From Candidatus Acidiferrum typicum (GTDB taxonomy: Bacteria > Acidobacteriota > Terriglobia > Acidiferrales > UBA7541): DNA of 51,419 nt. This document shows positions 22,508 through 30,494 of the stretch, one piece after another. Position 1 is the stretch's first letter. Every line of letters begins with the position of its first letter. Location of the stretch: NCBI GenBank assembly GCA_025463055.1, contig JAOAPV010000058.1, positions 1-51,419 of the forward strand, written 5' to 3'. The notes beneath the pieces are model-generated. The model worked only from the letters and a program-made list of their open reading frames with translations. It searched no databases and was not told the DNA's origin. A program made the translations under genes and the position numbers.

Positions 22508-25228
22508 TTAGTTCGGTTTTGTAAACTCTTTCACAAGATTCTGAAAGGCGGGGTCGTCTTGCAGACTTTGCAGGTCCGGCTCCGCCTGAGCCATTTGTGG
22601 CGGCTGTCCCTTCTTGAAGGCTTCTCTCAGGGCTGTCAAAGCCCGCGCTTTGTCCCCGGACAATGCGAACGCTTGCGCCTGGTAGTACATTAGATCGACA
22701 TCGTTCGAATCAATAGACCGGGCCTCGGCGATGAACGTGAGAGCCTGCTTGACATCACCCTTTTTGCCGTACCACAGCGCCAAACGACCCTTCGTTTGAG
22801 CATCCCGCGGGTTCACTTGCAAGTCTTTATAAGCCAGGGAGATGGCTGACTCAAAAGTGCTGAGCGCACGATCCTTCTGCCCCGCCCGGTAATATGCCTC
22901 GGCCAAATTTCCCACAAACATGTCGGAGTTGGGCACCAGTTGCACGGCTTTTTCATACGCGGCAATCGCATTGTCATATTGCTTCAAATAAAAATAGGCT
23001 ATTCCCAAGTTGCTGTATCCCTGACCGTCAGGACTCAATTGCAGCGACTTTTGCAGTGGACCAATCGCCTCATTAAAACGTCCTGTCTGCAGCAGAATGG
23101 CCGCTATGTTGATGTAAGCAAAGGGATTCTTGGGATCGAGTTCCGCGACTCGCCGGTAGGAGTCCAACGCGTTACCGTAGTCCGCTATCTGGTAGTAGGA
23201 ATTGCCTAGAGAGAGGTGATTCATCCAATAGTAGGGATTGATTTCAATGGCCTTCTGGTATGCCTGGGTGGCTTCGTTGCTTCTTCCGGAGGACAGATAG
23301 GCGGACGCGAGCCGCCGATACGCTTCGTCCGAGTTCGGTGCGACCTCAAGCGCTCGCTTCAGTTGCGCGATAGCTTCTGAGGTCCTTCCCGTTGCGGTGT
23401 AGACGCTTCCTAAGGCGAGCAGGATTTCGGGCTGATTTTGATTTAGGGAACCTGCCTGCTGTGCCGCTGCCAACGCCTTAGCCGACCAGAAGCCGTTCTT
23501 GGTCTCGCGGTACATCACCAAGCTGGCGTCCGCGACGCCTGCGTAGGCGAGGGGGAAGGCGTGATCTTTCTGCAACGCTTGCTCGAAGAGGTTGATGGCG
23601 GACTGGACGTTCTTGAGATCTTGCTGGCCACGCAGAGCATCGCGACCCTTCAGGTAAAGGTCGTAAGCTTCGATGTTTTCCGTGGGGTGCGAAGCGGCGC
23701 GCGCCATCTCTTCGTTGCTCGGCTTCAGCGCTAGCGCGTCCACCAGCCTTGCGTAGATCTGGTCTTCAAGCGTCAGCAGATCCTGTTGGACGCCGGAGAA
23801 TTCCTGAGTCCAAATACGTCGGCCGCTGGCAACATCATCAAGCGAGGCGACGATACGCAGCTTGCTTCCGCTGCCCTGAATGGTGCCAGAGACCACCAGA
23901 TTGACACCGAGTTGCCGTGCGACGTCGCTCAAGGAGTTGCTGGGCCGGGCCTTCTGCACTTCGGATGCGGATGCGGTGTGCATGTCATGTAGCTGGAACA
24001 GCTTGGCCGAAAGCGCTTCAGTCATGCCTTCTGCCACATAGTTTAGCGAGCCCTGATCGCCCAGGATGCGCATGGGCAGCACAGCCACAAACCTGCCCTG
24101 CTTCAGCGACGGGATGCCGGAGGTTGACTCCGCCGGTTGGTGGCGGAAGACGAAATCGCGCACCGGAGGGATGGCCAGTAATCCGGCCAGGAGCAACACC
24201 ACGGCCGAGCCCGAGATCAGCCATATCTTCTTCGAGAGAACCGGCAGCGTGATTTGCACCGTGTGCGTATGGGTGGGTGCATGCTTTAAATCCAAGTCCG
24301 AGAGTATTTCGCTTGCGCTCTGGTAGCGCTTGGCGGGCTCTTTCTCCAGGCATTTCAGGCAGATGCGAGAGAGATACGGGGGCAAATCCGGAATGACGGT
24401 TTCGGGGCGTTTTGGCAGTTGATGGACGCGCTGGTACATCAATTGAAAGGTGGTGTCGCCGGTAAACGGCAGAACGCCAGTGAGCATTTCGTAGAAAATC
24501 AGCCCATAGGTGTAGAGATCACTGCGATGGTCAACCGGCTTGCCTTCCACCTGCTCGGGCGACATATATAGGGGCGTCCCGAGGACGGCGCCGGTGCGCG
24601 TAACGCTGGTGCGGTCGGACTCCAGCGTCTTGGCAATGCCAAAATCGGTGACATAAACGTGGTCCTCGGAACCGAGCAGGATGTTTTGCGGCTTGAGATC
24701 GCGGTGCACAACGTTGACGCCGTGGGCCGCGGCAAGCGCCGCCGCGAGCTGCCGCATCATGTTGAGCACGCGCTCGAGTGGTAGCCGGCCCTCTTTGCGC
24801 ATTAGCTGCGTGAGGTCGCCGCCATCGACGTACGCCATGGAGATGAACTTCACTCCGTTGTATTCGCCCAGGTCGTGAATGCGAAGGATGTTCGGATGCG
24901 AGATGCTGCTAGCGAGCAGCAACTCGTGTTTGAAGCGCTGCATCGCCAGGGGGTCAGTCATCAAGTCGGGACGAAGGACCTTGATGGCTACGGTGCGGTC
25001 CAGTTCGCGGTCCCGCGCCTTATAGACCTTTCCCATGCCGCCGGAGCCCAACAGTGATTGCACGTGGTAGCGCGGACCAAAATCCGTGCCGGTATTGATG
25101 GAAGCGGAGTCGGAAACCTCAAGGGTTGCGTCGATGCCTAGGTCGGCTCCTATGTCCAAGCCACTGCCGCAGCGCGTGCAGACATTCGCACTGGTAGGGT
25201 TAGGCGTATGGCAGTGCGAGCAGATCAT
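22508..25228 (-). CDS. Ser/Thr protein kinase with zinc ribbon and TPRs
   Basis: A 906-residue multidomain protein. Residues 1-20 form a zinc ribbon (CSHC and CTRC pairs). The kinase domain runs from about 54 to 315: glycine loop GSGGMGKVYKA, K83 (AIKVL), catalytic D177 (HRDLKPQN), D195 of DFG, and a GTPLYMSPEQ segment. A transmembrane helix (IWLISGSAVVLLLAGLLAI) lies at about 335-353. An outer FlgO/TolB-like region follows (FVAVLPMRILGDQGSLNYVAEGM split by short loops), then many TPR repeats from about 530 to the end. So the kinase is cytoplasmic and the TPRs extracytoplasmic. The substrate is unknown. Regulation by an extracytoplasmic signal is likely (inference). Confidence 0.9.
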   Translation of the reverse strand: MICSHCHTPNPTSANVCTRCGSGLDIGADLGIDATLEVSDSASINTGTDFGPRYHVQSLLGSGGMGKVYKARDRELDRTVAIKVLRPDLMTDPLAMQRFKHELLLASSISHPNILRIHDLGEYNGVKFISMAYVDGGDLTQLMRKEGRLPLERVLNMMRQLAAALAAAHGVNVVHRDLKPQNILLGSEDHVYVTDFGIAKTLESDRTSVTRTGAVLGTPLYMSPEQVEGKPVDHRSDLYTYGLIFYEMLTGVLPFTGDTTFQLMYQRVHQLPKRPETVIPDLPPYLSRICLKCLEKEPAKRYQSASEILSDLDLKHAPTHTHTVQITLPVLSKKIWLISGSAVVLLLAGLLAIPPVRDFVFRHQPAESTSGIPSLKQGRFVAVLPMRILGDQGSLNYVAEGMTEALSAKLFQLHDMHTASASEVQKARPSNSLSDVARQLGVNLVVSGTIQGSGSKLRIVASLDDVASGRRIWTQEFSGVQQDLLTLEDQIYARLVDALALKPSNEEMARAASHPTENIEAYDLYLKGRDALRGQQDLKNVQSAINLFEQALQKDHAFPLAYAGVADASLVMYRETKNGFWSAKALAAAQQAGSLNQNQPEILLALGSVYTATGRTSEAIAQLKRALEVAPNSDEAYRRLASAYLSSGRSNEATQAYQKAIEINPYYWMNHLSLGNSYYQIADYGNALDSYRRVAELDPKNPFAYINIAAILLQTGRFNEAIGPLQKSLQLSPDGQGYSNLGIAYFYLKQYDNAIAAYEKAVQLVPNSDMFVGNLAEAYYRAGQKDRALSTFESAISLAYKDLQVNPRDAQTKGRLALWYGKKGDVKQALTFIAEARSIDSNDVDLMYYQAQAFALSGDKARALTALREAFKKGQPPQMAQAEPDLQSLQDDPAFQNLVKEFTKPN

Positions 25229-25272
25229 TTCGATGCACCAATGGCCGCTCGGAGTGGACCGCGAATGGTGGA

Positions 25273-25278
25273 ATTATA
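25273..25278 (-). promoter_or_regulatory. Candidate -10 box for the kinase gene
   Basis: A perfect TATAAT on the minus strand, about 45 nt before the kinase start. The hexamer 17 nt further upstream does not resemble TTGACA, so the promoter may be weak or use another sigma factor. Confidence 0.35.
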
Positions 25279-25322
25279 GCAGTTAGAACGCGGGAATCGA
25301 TAAACGAAGTGTGCGACAGACA

Positions 25323-25385
25323 AAAAAACTGGCATGAAATCTGACGTCGCGGTAACAGCGGACGCAGCCGCCGCGCTCAGATTTC
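25323..25385 (-). terminator. Candidate terminator of the thrC operon
   Basis: On the minus strand, arms GAAATCTGA and TCAGATTTC (25336-25385), with further CGCGG/CCGCG pairing inside, are followed after seven bases by a run of seven Ts. It lies 6 bp past the stop of the ABM-domain gene, the last of four tightly packed genes. Confidence 0.55.
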
Positions 25386-25391
25386 TCAGTC

Positions 25392-25718
25392 TTAGCGGGT
25401 CGAAACCGGGGGGAACTCTGCGATGGCCACTTCGTAATGGCGCACGCGCTTGTCGAAATCGGTCAAGAGGGCAGCGGCTTCGGCGGCAACCACGGCAGCC
25501 TCGCGATCAGCGCCAGCGAAGGCGTCGATGGCGGCGAACGATGCCCAGTACGTAGTAACTAGAATTTCCACCGAGCCGGGAACCGGACGCGTGCTAACCG
25601 TGGCTCCAAGGAAACCTTCGACGCGCTGCAATTGCGGCTGCACGGCTAACTCAAAATGCTGCAGGTAGGAGTCGGAGAGTGCAGGGGTCGTGTGAGCTGA
25701 CCACAAACGCGCGATCAT
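25392..25718 (-). CDS. ABM-type (antibiotic biosynthesis monooxygenase) domain protein
   Basis: A 108-residue ferredoxin-like alpha/beta protein. MIARLWSAHTTPALSDSYLQ starts like many ABM-domain proteins, and TYWASFAAIDAFAGADREA is a typical strand-plus-helix of the fold. Such domains cover heme oxygenases, quinol monooxygenases and non-enzymatic folds, so no reaction can be assigned. Its start lies 1 nt past the stop of the upstream YCII gene, so the pair is almost certainly cotranslated. It is the last gene of the thrC operon, before a candidate terminator. Confidence 0.65.
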   Translation of the reverse strand: MIARLWSAHTTPALSDSYLQHFELAVQPQLQRVEGFLGATVSTRPVPGSVEILVTTYWASFAAIDAFAGADREAAVVAAEAAALLTDFDKRVRHYEVAIAEFPPVSTR

Positions 25719-25719
25719 T

Positions 25720-26043
25720 TCAGGCGGACTCCGCCGACCGTTTCTCGATGTAAGGCGGACGCGGCTCGTTGCCCACTACTACGGTCCAAGGGCGCACTTT
25801 CCACTTCGTGATCAGGCCATTTTTCACATAAGGGTCTTGCTGAGCGAATGCTTCCGCTGCAGCCGCGCTTTCTCCTTGAAACACTAGCAGCGCGCCATCC
25901 GCAGGATCAGCGAGCGCACCGGCAAGCACCAGTTCGCCGCGCGCGTGCGCTTCACGCGCCTGCCGCAAGTGCTGGTCGCGATAAGTTCCGCGACGCGCAA
26001 TAAAATCATCTAAAGCCTCATAAAACAGCGCGTAGTAGGGCAT
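25720..26043 (-). CDS. YCII-like domain protein
   Basis: A 107-residue YCII-type protein. MPYYALFYEALDDFIARRG, then H25 in the helix RDQHLRQAREA, VLAGALADPADGALLVF, and D70 in AQQDPYVKNGL are the usual strand-helix elements and the His/Asp pair of the family. YCII domains are small ferredoxin-like folds, sometimes dehalogenase- or muconolactone-isomerase-related, and often of unknown role. It follows the CysO-like gene by 44 bp and is packed tightly with the ABM gene. Likely cytosolic. Confidence 0.75.
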   Translation of the reverse strand: MPYYALFYEALDDFIARRGTYRDQHLRQAREAHARGELVLAGALADPADGALLVFQGESAAAAEAFAQQDPYVKNGLITKWKVRPWTVVVGNEPRPPYIEKRSAESA

Positions 26044-26087
26044 TGTGCTCTCCGAGTTTTCGGTGCTTCAGTCAAGCTTGCGGGTGA

Positions 26088-26369
26088 TTAGCGCGAACCG
26101 CCGGCGATGGATGGCACGAGCAGGACGCGATCGCCTTCCTTCACGCAGCAGGATTCACCGCCGAGGAAGCGAATGTCTTCTTCATTGAGGTAGACGTTGA
26201 GGAATTGGCGGATTTGGCCGCTGTCGTCGCGCACGTGGCGCGAGAGCTCCGGAAAGCGCGCAATCAGTTCGGTAAGGGCTTCGGCAATGGTAGTGGCACT
26301 ACAATCCACCTTCGGCGCACCGGCGGTGAAGCGGCGGAACGCCGTGGGGATTTCAATCGTCACTGGCAT
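26088..26369 (-). CDS. CysO-like ThiS/MoaD sulfur-carrier protein
   Basis: A 93-residue beta-grasp carrier. MPVTIEIPTAFRRF and FLNVYLNEEDIRFLGGE closely resemble Mycobacterium CysO, in which a C-terminal thiocarboxylate supplies sulfur for cysteine synthesis. The family's C-terminal diglycine is present (residues 90-91) but is followed by SR, so the tail would need trimming before activation, as in QbsE-type carriers. I chose the ATG at 26369 because AAGGAG lies 9 nt before it; an ATG at 26378 directly abuts the site. The gene follows a threonine-synthase-like gene by 35 bp. Two cysteines (ESCCV) at 74-75 are unusual. Confidence 0.8.
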   Translation of the reverse strand: MPVTIEIPTAFRRFTAGAPKVDCSATTIAEALTELIARFPELSRHVRDDSGQIRQFLNVYLNEEDIRFLGGESCCVKEGDRVLLVPSIAGGSR

Positions 26370-26404
26370 GTTGCTCATCTCCTTTTTAAATGTGGTCATT
26401 CGTT

Positions 26405-27661
26405 CTAGGCTCGTGCCGCGGCTGTCGCGGGCAACTGCGATTCCAGATACGCCTCGAAAGCTTCGATGCGCGGCGCGATTGCTTCCGTCAACGGAAACTC
26501 CGCCGCGATCGCATCGGTTGTCTTTAGGCCGTTGCCGGTGATGCAGACCACCGTGGTCTCGTCAGGATGAATGCGACCTTCCCGAATCAGCTTTTCAGCG
26601 ACGCCGGCAGTTACCCCGCCCGCCGTTTCCGTAAAAATACCTTCCGTTTCGGCGAGCAGCCTTATCGCGCTGACGATTTCGGAGTCGGAAACATCTTCGG
26701 CCCAGCCGCCGCTTTCGCGAATCAGCTTGCTTGCGTAATTTCCGTCCGCGGGATTCCCGATAGCCAGCGAACGCGCAATCGTGTTGGGCTTCTGCGGCTC
26801 AAAACGCGTCAGCCCGCGCTTCACAGCACTGGAAATAGGCGAGCAGCCTGTCGCTTGCGCACCGAAAAATTTCACCGGTTTGTCTTCGACCCAGCCGAGC
26901 GTCACCAGCTCGCGAAATGCTTTCGCAATTTTTCCGATCAGCGAGCCGCCAGCCATAGGCACCACGACGTTGTCCGGCAGCCTCCAGCCCAGTTGCTCGG
27001 CTATCTCAAAGCCGTGCGTTTTCGAGCCTTCGGAGTAATACGGCCGCAGGTTCACGTTAACAAGGCCCCACTGAAACCGATCCGCGATCTGCGCACACAG
27101 CCGGTTCACGTGATCATAGTTGCCATCGATACGTACGATGCGCGCGCCGTAGACCGCGGTATTCAGCACTTTTGCCGGCTCCAGATCCGCGGGAATGAAA
27201 ACGCAAGCATCGAAGCCTTGCTGCGCCGCTTGTGCTGCCACCGCATTCGCCAGATTGCCAGTGGAGCTGCAGCCGACGGTCTGAAAGCCAAAGCGCCGAG
27301 CAGCGGCCAGCGCCGTAGCCACCACGCGATCTTTGAACGAAAGCGAAGGGAAGCAGACGGCGTCGTTCTTGATAAATAGACTCTTCACGCCCCACCGCGC
27401 AGCCAGTTTCGTTGAGGCGACCAGCGGCGTACCGCCGACGTCTCCCCGCGCCGCATAGCCTTCCTGCAGCGGCAGAAACTCGGCATAACGCCACATATTA
27501 AAAGCGCGCCCAACAAGATTTTCGCGTCGCACCGTCTTCTTCAGGGAATCATAATCAAAGTAGACTTCGAGGGGAGAGAAGCAGTCTTCACAGAAGGACC
27601 GAGCAGAATTGCCCCAAGCTTTGCCACATTCTTTACATCGCAGTTCGTAGAGATCGGACAT
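26405..27661 (-). CDS. thrC: Threonine synthase (PLP enzyme) with N-terminal zinc ribbon
   Basis: A 418-residue fold-type II PLP enzyme. The N-terminus carries CxxC pairs C9/C12 and C24/C27, a zinc-ribbon cap seen in some archaeal-type threonine synthases. K110 of SLSFKDR is the PLP lysine; SSTGNLANAVAA binds the phosphate. The C-terminal ITGNGLKTTDA is the usual closing strand. Threonine synthase converts O-phosphohomoserine to threonine. The next gene is a CysO-like sulfur carrier, so the enzyme might instead, or also, use a thiocarboxylate donor (inference). The start at ATG 27661 has GGAAGG upstream. A candidate riboswitch and attenuator precede it. Confidence 0.85.
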   Translation of the reverse strand: MSDLYELRCKECGKAWGNSARSFCEDCFSPLEVYFDYDSLKKTVRRENLVGRAFNMWRYAEFLPLQEGYAARGDVGGTPLVASTKLAARWGVKSLFIKNDAVCFPSLSFKDRVVATALAAARRFGFQTVGCSSTGNLANAVAAQAAQQGFDACVFIPADLEPAKVLNTAVYGARIVRIDGNYDHVNRLCAQIADRFQWGLVNVNLRPYYSEGSKTHGFEIAEQLGWRLPDNVVVPMAGGSLIGKIAKAFRELVTLGWVEDKPVKFFGAQATGCSPISSAVKRGLTRFEPQKPNTIARSLAIGNPADGNYASKLIRESGGWAEDVSDSEIVSAIRLLAETEGIFTETAGGVTAGVAEKLIREGRIHPDETTVVCITGNGLKTTDAIAAEFPLTEAIAPRIEAFEAYLESQLPATAAARA

Positions 27662-27752
27662 GTGCTGCCTTCCAAGTGGCACGCGGGCGCAGACCGCACG
27701 CGCTCTCAGTGCCGTAGATATGTGGTTTTAGGGCAGCAGGGAGGGGAAAATG

Positions 27753-27784
27753 AAAAAACCCTCCTTGCCAAAGTGCTTGGAGGG
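27753..27784 (-). terminator. Attenuator hairpin in the thrC leader
   Basis: On the minus strand, CCCTCC and GGAGGG arms, with an inner GC/GC pair and AA/AA internal loop, are followed immediately by TTTTTTC. It sits 91 nt before the thrC start and after the candidate riboswitch fold, where premature termination would control the operon. Confidence 0.7.
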
Positions 27785-27799
27785 TCTCAGAAAGCTTCT

Positions 27800-27861
<62 letters not shown>

Positions 27862-27885
27862 GTCGCCGCAACCGCGGCTGCTTCC

Positions 27886-27914
27886 TTTATCCTTGAAAAA
27901 CAAGGAGATGTCAA
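27886..27914 (-). promoter_or_regulatory. Sigma70-type promoter of the thrC operon
   Basis: On the minus strand, TTGACA (27914-27909) and GATAAA (27891-27886) are separated by 17 nt, the ideal spacing. The start of transcription would fall near 27879, just before the riboswitch-like fold. Confidence 0.6.
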
Positions 27915-28151
27915 GAACAAAGGCCAGGCGTACAATCTCATGACAACATAATCGGGGGCTGATGCGTCAAACATAGGTGACAATGAGTGGTTCATGCGGC
28001 TGGCGAAATCCCAAATGCGCCACCGTGACCCGGCCCTCCGACCAGTGATGCTCATAGCGCATCCGCAGAGGCAGACCAATTAGAATGGGAACCGCGATAG
28101 TATACTGTAGGTCGCGCCGGCAGCTTATTGGGGGATAGAGGAGCACGAGAC

Positions 28152-29735
28152 ATGGGGCAGCAGGTAAAAGAATTATTTGATTGGGCTCGTCGCCGCAAGA
28201 TTCTAGCTTCTGTTTTTGTGGCGTTGACGCTGACCGTGGGCATCCTCATTGGCTCCGTGGTTTCCGGCCGCGTCTCGGCGATGAAAACGTTTACCTTCGC
28301 GGGGACCAACGCGACCAAGCTGGTCGTGCCGGATCCGATTCCTTCCGCCTCCTCATTCTCTGGCATCGTGAATCGCGTCGAGCCGGCCGTGGTCAACATT
28401 GCCACTACCCAAGTTCTCGAGCGCAAGAACACTAAAAAGCGCCGCCCGCAGCAGCAGTTTGATCAAGACGATCCGATGCAGGACTTCTTCGATCGCTTCT
28501 TCGATGGCCGACAGGACGGCCCGCCGCAAGCGGAACGCAGCCTCGGTTCGGGCGTGATTGTCGACAAGCGCGGCTATATCCTCACCAACAATCACGTAGT
28601 CGAACAAGCCACCAAGATTCAAGTGCAGCTGGACGGCAACCCGCAGAAGTACACCGCAAAGGTTGTGGGCGTTGATGAAGATACCGACCTCGCGGTGATC
28701 AAGATTGAAGCCAATAAAGAGTTGCCTGTCGCCAAACTCGGCAACTCGGACGGCGTGCAAGTCGGCGATTGGGTTCTGGCCATTGGCAGTCCCTTTGGAT
28801 TGCAAGCGACCGTTACGGCCGGCATCGTCAGCGCGAAAGACCGCTCCGGCATCGGCGGCGCAGGACACCAGTTCCAGAGATTTTTGCAGACTGACGCCGC
28901 GATCAATCCCGGCAACTCCGGCGGCCCGCTGGTTGATCTGGCTGGAGAGGTGGTCGGTATCAACACCGCCATTATCACCGGCAGCCGCGGCTACGAAGGC
29001 GTGGGCTTTGCGCTCCCTTCGACTACCGCGATCAACGTCTACAATCAGATTATTTCGCAGGGACGCGTAACGCGTGGCTCCATTGGTGTCAGCTTCCAGG
29101 AAGATTTGGGCACCAATTCCATCACGTTGAAGGAACTGGGCGCGCCATATGGTGTGGTCATTATGAACGTCGAGCCCGGCAGCCCGGCCGAAAAGGCCGG
29201 CCTCAAGGGTGGCGACGTCATCACCAGCGTGAACGGCACTCCAGTGAAAAGCGGCAACGATCTGGTCAATCCGATAGCGGCGGCGCCCATTGGAAGCAAG
29301 GTGAAGCTGACCTACGTGCGCGACCGCTCGCAAAAGGAAACTACCGCACTAGTTGAAGACCGCACCCATGTTTTCCCGACGCAAGCTGGCCGTTTGAATG
29401 GCCAGCAAGAAGAGTCCGCGCCGGCCGAGTTCGGCCTGCGGGTGGATAGCCTCACGCCAGAGCGCGCGGCGCGCGTCGGCATGGAAGGTCAACACGGCGT
29501 GCTAGTCACCGACGTCGATCCGGCGAGCTTCGCGGACGACCTTGGCTTTAGCCGCGGCGATGTCATTACGGAGATCAACCGCGAGCCGGTCAGCTCCGTG
29601 GACGATTACAAGAAGGCCGTAGCCAAGCTGAAGCCTGGGATGAACGTCGTATTCAAGGTTCTGCGCCGCGGGGACGCCGACCGCACCTTTACGGTGTTCT
29701 TGCCCGGTGTCGTACCAGCGGAAAACCAACAATAG
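28152..29735 (+). CDS. degP: Do/DegP-type (HtrA) serine protease
   Basis: A 527-residue envelope protease of the HtrA family. An N-terminal membrane anchor or signal (ILASVFVALTLTVGILIGSV at about 18-37) is followed by the trypsin-like domain with catalytic H148 (TNNHVV), D179 (DTDLAV) and S256 (GNSGG). The LA-loop region (residues 93-127) is long and charged. Two PDZ domains follow (about 310-400 and 425-520; GLKGGDVITSVNG and GFSRGDVITEINR mark their carboxylate-binding loops). It degrades or refolds misfolded periplasmic proteins. I chose ATG 28152, with GAGGAG 9 nt upstream, over a TTG 24 nt earlier. No sigma-E-like promoter is clear. Confidence 0.92.
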   Translation: MGQQVKELFDWARRRKILASVFVALTLTVGILIGSVVSGRVSAMKTFTFAGTNATKLVVPDPIPSASSFSGIVNRVEPAVVNIATTQVLERKNTKKRRPQQQFDQDDPMQDFFDRFFDGRQDGPPQAERSLGSGVIVDKRGYILTNNHVVEQATKIQVQLDGNPQKYTAKVVGVDEDTDLAVIKIEANKELPVAKLGNSDGVQVGDWVLAIGSPFGLQATVTAGIVSAKDRSGIGGAGHQFQRFLQTDAAINPGNSGGPLVDLAGEVVGINTAIITGSRGYEGVGFALPSTTAINVYNQIISQGRVTRGSIGVSFQEDLGTNSITLKELGAPYGVVIMNVEPGSPAEKAGLKGGDVITSVNGTPVKSGNDLVNPIAAAPIGSKVKLTYVRDRSQKETTALVEDRTHVFPTQAGRLNGQQEESAPAEFGLRVDSLTPERAARVGMEGQHGVLVTDVDPASFADDLGFSRGDVITEINREPVSSVDDYKKAVAKLKPGMNVVFKVLRRGDADRTFTVFLPGVVPAENQQ

Positions 29736-29813
29736 TTCTATTGTCGAATCGCGGCCTTCGCGATATAGATGGGGCTGCGAGAACGACCGTCGCGATACAG
29801 ATAGTCGAGGCTT

Positions 29814-30311
29814 ATGAGACTTCGGACGTCAATTACCGCGGGCCTGGCGCTGCTCCTAACAGCAGGAGTGGCGTGGTCCGCCCCATCGGCGCCAGCGAAG
29901 GCACCGCGGAAGGCAGCCAGCAAGCCCACAGGGAAGGCCACCCGCAGCACGGCCAAGCCAGTGGCGTCCGCACCTAGTAAGTCTCGCTTGAAGAAGTCCA
30001 GCAAACATTCAAAGCGGCGGGAGCCGGGACAAAAGGCGCCGGCCCCCGAACGCATCTCCGAAATCCAGCAAGCGCTTGCCAAAGATGGTTCGTTCTCCGG
30101 GACGCCAAGCGGCAAGTGGGATGACTCGACGGTCGCCGCGATGAGGAAGTTCCAGTCCGGCCACGGGCTGAACCCGTCAGGAAAACTCGACGCTCCAACC
30201 CTGCAGAAACTAGGGCTGGGCTCGCAGACCGCCGGCGTAGCAGCGCCAATGCCCCCGATCACCTCGTCCTCGATACGCACCAGGCCCGCGCAGTCCGCCC
30301 AGCGCCAGTAG
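29814..30311 (+). CDS. Exported peptidoglycan-binding-domain protein
   Basis: A 165-residue protein. It has a signal peptide (MRLRTSITAGLALLLTAGVA, cut near WSA), then a long Ala/Lys/Ser/Pro linker, and a PG_binding_1 domain at about residues 80-135 (ISEIQQALAKDGSFSG, WDDSTVAAMRKFQSGHGL, LDAPTLQKLGLG). Such domains anchor proteins to peptidoglycan. No catalytic domain is attached. It lies 78 bp after the HtrA gene on the same strand, so the two may be cotranscribed and share an envelope-quality-control theme (inference). A 202-residue reverse frame over it is a shadow. Confidence 0.75.
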   Translation: MRLRTSITAGLALLLTAGVAWSAPSAPAKAPRKAASKPTGKATRSTAKPVASAPSKSRLKKSSKHSKRREPGQKAPAPERISEIQQALAKDGSFSGTPSGKWDDSTVAAMRKFQSGHGLNPSGKLDAPTLQKLGLGSQTAGVAAPMPPITSSSIRTRPAQSAQRQ

Positions 30312-30494
30312 TTCTCGCCTGTAACGAACTCGCTGTTCAAACGCAAGCCACCTCATCGTACTTTTCACGGCGCTGGCCACACCAGCGCGATTGCGATTTG
30401 CATCGCGAATCTCATTTGCATTCCACGCAAAACTGAATTAGAACCCTGAACCTGCGCGCCCGCGTCCTCGAGTGCGCGCTGGAGGCGGATGCTC

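Noticed and set aside
28353-29333. Reverse frame over the HtrA protease
   Set aside because: The protease on the plus strand has a full catalytic triad and PDZ domains.
29738-30346. Long reverse frame over the peptidoglycan-binding gene
   Set aside because: The forward gene has a signal peptide and a recognisable domain, while the reverse frame has neither.
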